The position numbers and the translations under genes are program-made. A stretch of DNA of 64,000 bases from Methanobrevibacter_A acididurans. GTDB lineage: Archaea > Methanobacteriota > Methanobacteria > Methanobacteriales > Methanobacteriaceae. This document shows positions 56,053-64,000 of the stretch, one piece after another. The DNA is taken from NCBI RefSeq assembly GCF_046197875.1, contig NZ_CP166991.1:744001-808000 (forward strand). Direction: 5' to 3'. Each line of letters starts with the position of its first letter. Within the stretch, counting starts at the first letter, position 1. Under the pieces are notes generated by a model, which saw only the letters and a program-made list of their open reading frames with translations, was not told the origin of the DNA and did no database searches.

Positions 56053-57263
56053 GGTTTTGTAGAAACCCTTTATTTTTTTTCTAATTTTTTTTCAATTGAA
56101 ATTGTACCTTGATGTTTTTGTTTTTTCGATTTCTTTTAATTTAGTTTTAAGAAGTTTTAAGAAGGTTTCAAGTCTTTACACTTGAAATAGTACCTATGAT
56201 ATTTAAAATAAGTAAAGAATAAGTATTAATATTAAAATGGAGAATAAATATTAATATGACAAATAAAAACATCCATTCTCCAAGTAATTATTTGTTTTCT
56301 AAGCAATTATAATCTTTCGGATTTTAACTTTGAAAAACCTTACAAAAAATTTTATAAAAAGACATTTAAAAAATCATAATGAAGATTTAACAAATAATCA
56401 ACTGTTAAAATATCATTGAAACCACATTTATACTATGCAAAAATAAGTTTAAATACTTATTCTAATTATTTTAGCAATCATTTTATACACACAACCATGT
56501 TTTATTCACTATTTTAGCACTTAAAATTTATACTAAAAGCACATATCGTGAATATAACTCAATTTTTACAATTATCTGACCAATATAATTAAATATTTAC
56601 GGATAAAAAAGGTCCCACATTACACTACAATCCAAAAATTTTTCCAAAAACTACCATCTGGTACTTTAAGAAAAATCAACCAAATTAATATTATCTCAAC
56701 ATGATATAAGTGGAGAAATAATAGCCCTTGATGGATCATGGATTCACCAACGATTATGCTGACAAATATTATGCAATAATACGAGCCAAAGAAACGAAAA
56801 AGCTATGTTAAAAACCATATCGCAATAGACATAAAAACTCGTTTAATCCTCAATTATGCAACTCAAAGAGGACCTAGAAGTGACACCAAGTTCGCAATCA
56901 ATTCCATAAGACAAACAAAAAAATATCACCCCCTCATTACATATTAGCAGACATGAGCATACGACACAGAACCCCATAAGAAAATGTATAAACGAATACA
57001 CTGGAGCTTTTGACCAAATACCAATTAAAACTAGAGCCAAAAAAGGACATTACAGACTTAACAGCATATCCATCTTCAGACCCAAAATATACAGTCTAAG
57101 AAGCAATGTAGAAGGAGTATTCAGCGTAATCAAAAGACTATTTAACGGAACAAACCGAAGCCGAACACTAAAACTATCAAACAAAGAAACAAAACTCAAA
57201 AACCTAATCTACAACATCCACAGATCAACACAACTACCAAAAAAATAGGGTTTCTACAAAGCC
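56053..57263 (+). mobile_element. Decayed IS element, copy D (IS5/IS4-type)
   Basis: A 1211-bp element with ends GGTTTTGTAGAAACCC and GGGTTTCTACAAAGCC, nearly identical to copy B and close to copy A. Inserted into the 5' part of a coiled-coil gene. The right end lies 29 bases from the stop of the AAA ATPase gene. Confidence 0.85.
56256..57248 (+). pseudogene. Transposase of IS copy D, multiply frameshifted
   Basis: Same broken transposase as copies A and B, including the extra T beside the first catalytic Asp codon (near 56733). Additional small insertions, such as CATTTTATACAC near 56480, break it further. It cannot make transposase. Confidence 0.75.
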
Positions 57264-57291
57264 AAAGAAAAATAAAAAAATAATAAAATTT

Positions 57292-58563
57292 TTATCTTAA
57301 ACAACCAATAGGTAAAATTTTAATACCATCACTATGAGTATATGCAAATTCACCACCAGTAATAATAGCTAAAAATTTAGGTTGACGCATATTCCTCTCA
57401 TTAATTAAACTCTTTAATTTAAGTAAATTTTTAGAAGCCTTTTCAATCTCATTACTACCTAACTTAAATTCAATTAAAGCATAATCACCATTTTTTAAAT
57501 GTAAAATACAATCAGATTCTAAACCATACCTATCATGATAATAAGAAACTCTACCCCCATTACTATGAGTATAAACACTTAAATCTCTAATACATAAGTT
57601 TTCAAAAATAAAACCAAAAGTATTCAAATCTTGAATTAAACTCTCAGGACTTAAATCTAATGCAGCAACAGCAATAGATGGATCAATGAATTCTTTTTTA
57701 TGACTAGTTCTAATTGCAGTAGAAGATCGAATATTAGGTGACCACGCAGGAATATCTCTTATAACATATAATCTTTTTAATGCATCAATATAAGAATAAT
57801 AAGTAGGTTTACTAATATCTTCATAATTAGCATTAATATCTTTTAATATTGTTGAATTTTTAGCTAGTGTAGAAATGTTACGTGCATATGATTCCAATAT
57901 AATCCTAACTTTATTAGGATCACTTTTAACACCATTAACTTTAGAAACATCACTTTCACAAATATTGGTAAGATAAGATGATACAACAAATAATTGACCT
58001 TCTCTTGTTTTTAAGTTTAAACTTTCTGGCCATCCCCCACGGCAAGAAGCATAAATTAAATCTTCAATTGATAAATTTGATTTAATACCTTCAATATTTA
58101 AATCAGGATCTTTAAATAAATCTATTATTGAGATTTTTCCATTAGATTCATTACTTTCAAATAATGTCATTGGCCTCATAAGAAGCCTATGAATCCTTCC
58201 AGTACCGGAGTGATAAATTTCTGATTCATCAACACTTGTAGAACCTGTTAAAATGTATAATCCCTGTTCATGTAAATTATCTACACTATTTCTAACTGCA
58301 TCCCATAAAACAGGTGCCATTTGCCATTCATCAATCAATCTTGGTTTTTCACCTTCTAGTAATAATGATGGTTTAATTTCTGCCATTTTTAAATAGTTTT
58401 TAGTTTTATCGGGATCTTGTAATTTAAGTATACTATTTGAATGTTGCTCTGCAGTTGTAGTTTTTCCACACCATTTAGGACCAATTATAAGGATTGCACC
58501 TATCATTTCTAAATATTTATCAATTTCTTCATCAATTAACCTTTTTAAATATTTATTCTCCAT
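57292..58563 (-). CDS. AAA ATPase with DUF4143 domain (AAA_14/DUF4143 family)
   Basis: A 423-residue protein. Walker A is GPKWCGKTT (about residues 27-35), Walker B is RLIDEWQ, and sensor-like LTGSTSVD follows. The C-terminal DUF4143 domain has a PD-(D/E)xK-like pattern (YGLESDCILHLKNGDYALIEFKLG). These proteins are widespread in archaea and their role is uncertain; some may be mobile or defence related. ATG 58563 is used, with AGTGAT just upstream; GTG 58572 is the alternative. A triple 23-bp repeat precedes it. Confidence 0.8.
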   Translation of the reverse strand: MENKYLKRLIDEEIDKYLEMIGAILIIGPKWCGKTTTAEQHSNSILKLQDPDKTKNYLKMAEIKPSLLLEGEKPRLIDEWQMAPVLWDAVRNSVDNLHEQGLYILTGSTSVDESEIYHSGTGRIHRLLMRPMTLFESNESNGKISIIDLFKDPDLNIEGIKSNLSIEDLIYASCRGGWPESLNLKTREGQLFVVSSYLTNICESDVSKVNGVKSDPNKVRIILESYARNISTLAKNSTILKDINANYEDISKPTYYSYIDALKRLYVIRDIPAWSPNIRSSTAIRTSHKKEFIDPSIAVAALDLSPESLIQDLNTFGFIFENLCIRDLSVYTHSNGGRVSYYHDRYGLESDCILHLKNGDYALIEFKLGSNEIEKASKNLLKLKSLINERNMRQPKFLAIITGGEFAYTHSDGIKILPIGCLR

Positions 58564-58624
58564 TTTTATCACTAATTAGAACTTATTAAGTAATATTTTT
58601 TTATCTTAATTATATTATACTTTA

Positions 58625-58693
58625 CTACTTTGTGGTAATATACTTAACCATTTTGTGATATTTTATTTAACTACTTTGTGATAAAATTAGAAT
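58625..58693. repeat. Three 23-bp direct repeats upstream of the AAA ATPase
   Basis: CTACTTTGTGGTAATATACTTAA, CCATTTTGTGATATTTTATTTAA and CTACTTTGTGATAAAATTAGAAT (starts 58625, 58648, 58671) repeat with an exact 23-base period around the core TTTGTG. They lie 60-130 bases before the start and probably bind a regulator or the ATPase itself, as iteron-like sites do. Confidence 0.65.
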
Positions 58694-58821
58694 CTAGCTA
58701 GAGTATAAATTTAAATAATATATAAATAATGATTGTGGAATTTAAATTTTTCAATGCATAAGACTTAAATTTTTAAAAAGAGTAATTTAATATTTAAATA
58801 ATTTAAAAAAATGGAATTATA

Positions 58822-58838
58822 GGGTTTATTTTAAACCC
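58822..58838 (-). terminator. Short hairpin terminator
   Basis: GGGTTTA (58822-58828) and TAAACCC (58832-58838) form a 7-bp stem with a 3-base loop, 16 bases after the stop of the secreted protein gene on the minus strand, followed by a T-rich run on that strand. Confidence 0.55.
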
Positions 58839-58853
58839 CATAGAATTTATTAT

Positions 58854-59321
58854 TTATTTTTCTGTTATACTATTTATTATATAATTTACTGGGTTTCCTG
58901 GTTGGGTTGCATCCCAATTAGCATTTACATTGTCTTGTACTATAACAAATATTTCAACATTTTTATTTTTTACTTCTATATTGTATTGGTATGATACTGT
59001 GTCTGATCCTGTATCATCTAATTTTATTTCATTTACTGTCCAATTACCTATTTTAATATCTTTTGAACTTGAATGATAACTTGATGGTATTGCTCCAGAA
59101 TCGTCTCGTATTGTGTACATTGTGTTATTCTTATCTTTAAAAGTCATTCCATGAGTATCTTGTGATTGTGAATCTGTTCTTTGTAAGTCATCTGAATGTT
59201 TGAATGTGAAATCTGCAAATTGCGTTTCAGTTACATCTGCTGCATATACACTAGTTAGTACACTGGTTATTAGTATTAGGCTTAGTAATATGATTCCTAT
59301 TTTGGTTATTTTATTGCTCAT
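58854..59321 (-). CDS. Small secreted protein
   Basis: A 155-residue exported protein. Signal peptide residues 1-27 (MSNKITKIGIILLSLILITSV..VYA). The mature domain (FADFTFKHSDDLQRTDSQ ... MTFKDKNNTMYTI ... IKIGNWTVNEI ... KNKNVEIFVIV) has the strand pattern of the small external domains at 31152 and 34392. No active site is recognisable. Upstream lies a long noncoding, repeat-rich region. Confidence 0.6.
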   Translation of the reverse strand: MSNKITKIGIILLSLILITSVLTSVYAADVTETQFADFTFKHSDDLQRTDSQSQDTHGMTFKDKNNTMYTIRDDSGAIPSSYHSSSKDIKIGNWTVNEIKLDDTGSDTVSYQYNIEVKNKNVEIFVIVQDNVNANWDATQPGNPVNYIINSITEK

Positions 59322-60423
59322 CTATTTTTTCACCATTTGATTTTTATAGAATATATAAATTTTTAGGTACTAATTCTTTAAAAAAATAAATAAGAAATTA
59401 GTGTAGTTATATCTATGTTTTATAGATTAAATACTTTACTATAAACAGTTCAAAAAATTAATAAATAATTATATAAACATTTAAACTTAAATTAATAAAT
59501 TAAACTGTTGATATAAAATTAATTTATAAAAAAAGAAATATAAATTGAATTATTCTTAAGTAGTATTAGAATATTTTAAGTTTTTGATTAAAATCATGTA
59601 TTTATATAAGTTGATGTATATGTACTTATACTATTTTAGTATTTTCTCACTTTTTTATAGGATCCTCCTCATATTTTTTGGATATTTAATTATTAAATCT
59701 TTGGTAAATAGTTTCATCTTATTAAAACTATTTTATATTATTACTTTATTTGTTACTATTAATACCATATTAATAATATTATTTATTTTATTAAAAGTAT
59801 TATCTTAATATTAGTATTATTTATTTTATTAAAAGTATTATTATAATAGTAGTAATACTTTTTATATTAAAATTATTACTTATTTAGTGGAGAAGTAATA
59901 GGGTGTATAAATTAAAAAATAATACTATTAGTATAATAAGTATTAATTTTTTGGATCTTATTAATTTTTAATACATACATTAAATTTTTAAGAAATCTAG
60001 TAAAATTAATACTAATAAGTTTTAAAGTATTATTTTTAAGGAGTAATCCTTTTTAGATATTTTGTATTACTAAAAATTCACTTTAAAATTAGTAATATTT
60101 TTTAAGTTAATAGTATTATTTTATAAAAGTAATACTTTTAAAATTAAGAATATTACTTTAAGAATTATAATACTTTTAATCAATTTAGTATTAATTAAAA
60201 AAGTAATATTTAATTCAAATTTTGTATTAAAGTAGTTCCTAGATACTAAAACAATACTTTAGTAAAAATGTTTATAAAATAGCAAACAATAAATTAGAGT
60301 TAAAATCTATAAAATTGGAGAAAATACTAAAAATAAGTAAGTACATATACATTAACTTAATGAAAAACACTAATTTAAGAAAAAAATTTAAAAATAAAAA
60401 AAATAAAAGATTAAAAAATACAC
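59322..60423. other. 1.1-kb noncoding region dense in AGTATTA/TAATACT motifs
   Basis: No convincing gene: the one hydrophobic frame (59584-59808) has no ribosome binding site and is Ile/Leu/Tyr-biased, as chance A/T-rich frames are. From about 59560 to 60290 the motif AGTATTA or its complement TAATACT, and the variants AGTAATA/TATTACT, recur on both strands at least fifteen times. It separates two genes transcribed to the left. It may be a long leader or regulatory array of the secreted protein gene. Confidence 0.5.
59777..59841. repeat. 27-bp direct repeat, two copies
   Basis: TATTATTTATTTTATTAAAA plus GTATTAT occurs at 59777-59803 and again at 59815-59841, offset 38 bases, inside the AGTATTA-rich noncoding region. 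Confidence 0.6.
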
Positions 60424-63400
60424 TTAACTAGTAACAGTTATAGTAGTACTTGCACTAGAAGGTTCATATTGACTAGTACCAGAATAACTACATTCTGCAC
60501 GATAATTTCCAGCATATAAATTAATCTCTAACTGATACTCACCATTAACATCAGTACTTGCCCAATAAACTTTACTTTGACCATTACTATTAGAAAGCTT
60601 AATAGCAATATGCTGACCAATTAAAGGAGATCCAGCATAATTAGTTAAAACTCCAGTAAAGTTCATATTAGCACCATAAGGTTCAACAAACTTATTAGCA
60701 ACTAAAACAGTAGAGTTTTCAGATTTAGTAACAACAATATTCTTAACACCAGTACTTACACTTTGATAAATATTAGCTCCATCAAAAGATGCTTGAGCAG
60801 TATATTCACCAGGATATAAGTTAATTTCTAATTGATACTCCCCTTTATTATCAGTACTTGCCCAATAAACTTTACTTTGACCATTACTATTTGAAAGTTT
60901 AATAGCAATATGCTGACCAATGATTGGATTATTAAAAGCATCAACTAACTTTCCAGTTAAATTAGCTGCAACACCATAAACTTTAACTAAATCATTACAT
61001 GTTAAAGTACATGAATTATTAACAAGTATAGTACTATTAATTGTTGTAGATTCAGAACCTGTACTGTAAGTAACAGTTATATTATTTAATCCATTAGTTT
61101 CAGGTAATAATATATTAACATTTGCGATTCCATTAGTCACATTAGAAGTATAATCTTTACCATCAACAGTTATTGTAACAGTTCCCGTATTCGGTAAATT
61201 ACCATAAATATCAGACACATTTACTTCTACAGTAGTACTAGCTTTAGGAATACCAGTAATGCTTGGAACACTTATAGCATAATTATTAATGGGTAATGTG
61301 AAAGCTTTTAAACAAGCTACTTGGCCTGCTTTATATGAGTGTCCTGGTACTACATCAATATATTCTGCAAGATCATACCATGTTTTACCATCATAACTGA
61401 AATAACTTACACCAGAAATAATAGGTGTAATAGTGGTTTCATTTTCTTGGATTGGAATATTAGCTGAACTACTATTAGTTCTAATATTTAAATCAATTGC
61501 AAAGTTATCTCCTTCATTTAAAAAGATATCAGTATTTAAAGCAATAGTATGATATCCTTGTAGGCTGTAACCTGTTTGAGTATATACTAATTCATCATTT
61601 ACATAAATGTAAGCTGTATAATCTGTATTTTCATTAAAATATGTACTGAAAGCTTTAAGATTATCATTTCCAGTACTATTATAATTTACACTATACCAAA
61701 CATTATTAGTTCCAGTTACTAACCAATCTGTCATCATTACATAGTCATATTGGTAATTTTTATAATATTTATTAGTATTATTCAATACAAAAGTGAAACT
61801 ATTAGTTTTACCTACTTGAGCAAACATAGTATCATAATAAGACACATAGAAGTATCCACCATCACCCCAACTGGTTCCCCAACTATTTTTAACTATAAAT
61901 GCACCATCACCTGAAGGAGTGTTTCTAAAATTATATCTACTATAATTATCATCCCAACCTAAAATACATACTGCATGATTAGCTGAAGAGCTTCCAGTAT
62001 AATAGTAAGTATTATGGTATAAAATTGATTCATCCATGTAAATTGAAGCCGCAACTGCCCCATAATTTAGTATAGCAGATTTTATAGCATTATTATCAGT
62101 GTAACTTGTACGTGTGAATGTTAAAATATCTTGAATATTGAAGATATTATTTAGAACACTAGAAACAGTAGTATAATCATTATAAGTTTCTGTTGATTCA
62201 TTAATAGGTCCTAACCAACTAGCTAGATATCCATAAGCCATTTCAAAAGTTCCACCACTATTTGGAACATTATTATTGTATTCATAAATACTGTAAAGTG
62301 CCATTAAATTTTTCATATTAGATTCAGATAAGTCATAACTTGAATTAGTAGCTTTTAATAAACAAGATTCTAATGCAGCGTAAGTTGCAAAAGCCCAACA
62401 ACTACCACTAGTTAATTGATTTTTAACAGAAGTAACTAAGTCATAATTTCTTAAATCATAAGAATCAGGTAATGTTCCATTGAATAATGTGTAATTTGCA
62501 CTAATTGTTTGACTTACATTATTTGAAATGCTTACTATAGGACTGTCAGAATTGTAGAAATCAGCACCATAAACTGCTATATTTCCAGTATATTCATTAT
62601 TTAAATCAGTATAATCATTATTTAAGAATGAAAAGACTGCTCCACCATAGACTGCAGTGCTATTTTCAAATTTGTTTTTTTCTAATTTTAAACTAGAGGC
62701 ATTAATTACATAGAGTGCTCCACCATAAATAGCAACATTTGATAGGAAGTTAGTTTGGTATATGTTTAAATTAGAGTAAATATTGTAAATTGCACCACCA
62801 TAATGGTATGCAGAATTACCTATGAAATTACAGTTTTCAATGTTTAAAGTATTGTTTAATTGAGCTATACCTCCACCTATTTGAGCCACACAATCAGTGA
62901 AATTAGTATTGCTTAAACTAATACCTGTTTTTATACTATAAATTCCACCACCAGTACTGTTTATGGAAACACAAGCATTGAAATTAGAGTCATCTATAAT
63001 AAGATTACTGTTTTCAATTCCTATAGCTCCTCCCATTAAGGTAGATCCAGAATCATTAAAAATAGTACTTACTATTTGCATTGAACCTTCATTAAGGTAT
63101 ATACTTCCACCATAAGTTGCTACATTACCATTGAAATTAGAATTTTCTATTATAATCTTATTGTTTCTGATTCCATATATTGCTCCTCCCCATTTTGCAG
63201 AATTATCTGTGAAAGTTACATTATATAGTTCTAAGTTAGCATTACTGTTTAAAAAAATACTTCCTCCATTACTATAAGAATAACAATCATTTATGATTAA
63301 ATTTTTCAAAATTAAAGTTGCATGGTTAACATTGAAAGTTCTGACGGAATTTAAACCATTTATTGTGTATCCGTTACCTTCGATTGTAACAGTTCTTCCA

Positions 63401-63759
63401 ACACTTATACCATTAGTATAATAATTAATTTCATTATTACTTACTGTAATATTGCTAGTTAGGTAGACTATACTATTTTGGTTTATAGCATTACTTAAAT
63501 CAGTGAATGTACTTATACTGGAACCAATATTTGTATTTGAGTTATTATTAGAACTTATTGTACTTGTATTTTCACTATTTGTTGATAATAATGTTGTATT
63601 ATCATTATTACTTATTGCTTGAGTTTCAGAGTTTAGATTTATACTTGTTTGATTATTTGTAGTATTATTTATGTCTGCTGCTGATACTGTGCTTATACAA
63701 ATTAAGCTGAATAAGATTAATGTAATAAGTATTGTTAACGTTTTATTTTTAGTATTCAT
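60424..63759 (-). CDS. Giant secreted beta-helix/papain-like protease/Ig adhesin
   Basis: An 1111-residue surface protein. Signal peptide 1-27. Residues about 70-420 form a right-handed beta-helix with repeated NFTDC/GGGIYS/NSAYHYGGAIY units. Residues about 430-660 are a C1 (papain-like) cysteine protease: Gln448 and Cys454 in QLTSGSCWAFA, His595 in NHAVCILGWDD, Asn625 in VKNSWGTSWGDGGYF, so all catalytic residues are kept. A lectin-like domain follows (about 660-800), then Ig-like and two CNA-B-like repeats (GQHIAIKLSN, GEYQLEINLY) like those in 51215. GGAGGG precedes the ATG. It probably cleaves or binds host or neighbour-cell proteins in the gut. Confidence 0.85.
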   Translation of the reverse strand: MNTKNKTLTILITLILFSLICISTVSAADINNTTNNQTSINLNSETQAISNNDNTTLLSTNSENTSTISSNNNSNTNIGSSISTFTDLSNAINQNSIVYLTSNITVSNNEINYYTNGISVGRTVTIEGNGYTINGLNSVRTFNVNHATLILKNLIINDCYSYSNGGSIFLNSNANLELYNVTFTDNSAKWGGAIYGIRNNKIIIENSNFNGNVATYGGSIYLNEGSMQIVSTIFNDSGSTLMGGAIGIENSNLIIDDSNFNACVSINSTGGGIYSIKTGISLSNTNFTDCVAQIGGGIAQLNNTLNIENCNFIGNSAYHYGGAIYNIYSNLNIYQTNFLSNVAIYGGALYVINASSLKLEKNKFENSTAVYGGAVFSFLNNDYTDLNNEYTGNIAVYGADFYNSDSPIVSISNNVSQTISANYTLFNGTLPDSYDLRNYDLVTSVKNQLTSGSCWAFATYAALESCLLKATNSSYDLSESNMKNLMALYSIYEYNNNVPNSGGTFEMAYGYLASWLGPINESTETYNDYTTVSSVLNNIFNIQDILTFTRTSYTDNNAIKSAILNYGAVAASIYMDESILYHNTYYYTGSSSANHAVCILGWDDNYSRYNFRNTPSGDGAFIVKNSWGTSWGDGGYFYVSYYDTMFAQVGKTNSFTFVLNNTNKYYKNYQYDYVMMTDWLVTGTNNVWYSVNYNSTGNDNLKAFSTYFNENTDYTAYIYVNDELVYTQTGYSLQGYHTIALNTDIFLNEGDNFAIDLNIRTNSSSANIPIQENETTITPIISGVSYFSYDGKTWYDLAEYIDVVPGHSYKAGQVACLKAFTLPINNYAISVPSITGIPKASTTVEVNVSDIYGNLPNTGTVTITVDGKDYTSNVTNGIANVNILLPETNGLNNITVTYSTGSESTTINSTILVNNSCTLTCNDLVKVYGVAANLTGKLVDAFNNPIIGQHIAIKLSNSNGQSKVYWASTDNKGEYQLEINLYPGEYTAQASFDGANIYQSVSTGVKNIVVTKSENSTVLVANKFVEPYGANMNFTGVLTNYAGSPLIGQHIAIKLSNSNGQSKVYWASTDVNGEYQLEINLYAGNYRAECSYSGTSQYEPSSASTTITVTS

Positions 63760-64000
63760 TAATTTTTTTCCCTCCTTTTAGCATTTAACAATGTATTATT
63801 TTTTTGATTAAATTGTAAAAATTTTTTTAATCATTTATTGTATAAGTTTCTATTATTATTTATTTTTTACTATAAGATTTCCGCTTCTATTCAAGATTTT
63901 AAACATTTTAATTAAATTTTTTCATTAATTTTAGGGTTTAAATATTTTTTTTAATAATTTTGGATGTGGTTTTGTTTTATTTTTTGTTTCATGTGTTCAT

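Noticed and set aside
59584..59808. 74-codon hydrophobic open frame in the AGTATTA-rich region
   Set aside because: No ribosome binding site, composition of chance A/T-rich frames (Ile, Leu, Tyr, Phe), and it overlaps the repeat array.
1..64000. CRISPR arrays, tRNA or rRNA genes
   Set aside because: No regularly spaced repeat-spacer units and no G/C-rich islands that would mark structured RNA in this A/T-rich DNA were seen; a covariance-model scan would be decisive.

Overview
The window looks like a chromosome segment of a methanogenic archaeon of the order Methanobacteriales, most likely Methanosphaera or a close relative such as Methanobrevibacter. This rests on the extreme A+T content, the archaeal XPD/Rad3-type helicase, a very large family of secreted Ig-like and beta-helix 'adhesin-like' proteins, zinc-ribbon membrane proteins, DUF4013 and double-receiver proteins, strong GGAGGTG-type ribosome binding sites mixed with apparently leaderless genes, and no bacterial housekeeping context. 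No tRNA, rRNA, CRISPR array or replication gene was seen. The species is an inference.

Layout. 1-14.3 kb: cell-surface and membrane proteins (two-repeat lipoprotein-like protein, a 1365-residue adhesin, DUF4013 protein), an XPD-like helicase, an acidic repeat protein, a frameshifted TMEM175-type channel, a small ribbon-helix-helix operon with a palindromic operator, and a two-receiver signalling protein. 14.3-20.9 kb: an island bounded by two decayed, oppositely oriented copies of one IS5/IS4-type element, holding the 3' half of a glgC gene, a HAD-like gene with an ATT start, and a DUF262/DUF1524 GmrSD-type defence nuclease. 21-31 kb: a deletion remnant of a PAS histidine kinase, a zinc-ribbon surface protein, a FUSC exporter divergent from an ABC efflux pair across a phased operator array, an MFS pump and a U32 peptidase. 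31-41 kb: redox, regulator and efflux genes (aldo/keto reductase-PadR-zinc ribbon operon, MFS-GyrI-like-MarR cluster, ArsR-DGC-ferredoxin cluster, MATE pump with three operator repeats, methyltransferase). 41-42.3 kb: the only intact transposase copy.

42.5-58.6 kb is rich in nucleic-acid and defence functions: a secreted thermonuclease, a LOG-NADAR pair (two N-glycosidic-bond enzymes), tandem rubredoxin-like genes, a two-gene cassette of a degenerate HsdR-like protein and a zinc-ribbon coiled-coil protein, a truncated DUF262 gene, a DpnM-DpnII (GATC) restriction-modification pair, a coiled-coil gene cut by a third decayed IS copy, and an AAA/DUF4143 ATPase preceded by three exact 23-bp-period repeats. 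58.8-64 kb: small secreted protein, about 1.1 kb of AGTATTA/TAATACT-rich noncoding DNA, and a giant secreted beta-helix/papain-like protease/Ig protein.

The most promising undescribed candidates are the LOG-NADAR operon, the orphan degenerate HsdR plus zinc-ribbon coiled-coil cassette, the phased operator arrays in front of efflux genes, two genes that seem to start at ATT or ATA, and the three IS copies that share the same inactivating frameshift and must have spread after, or been homogenised around, that lesion.
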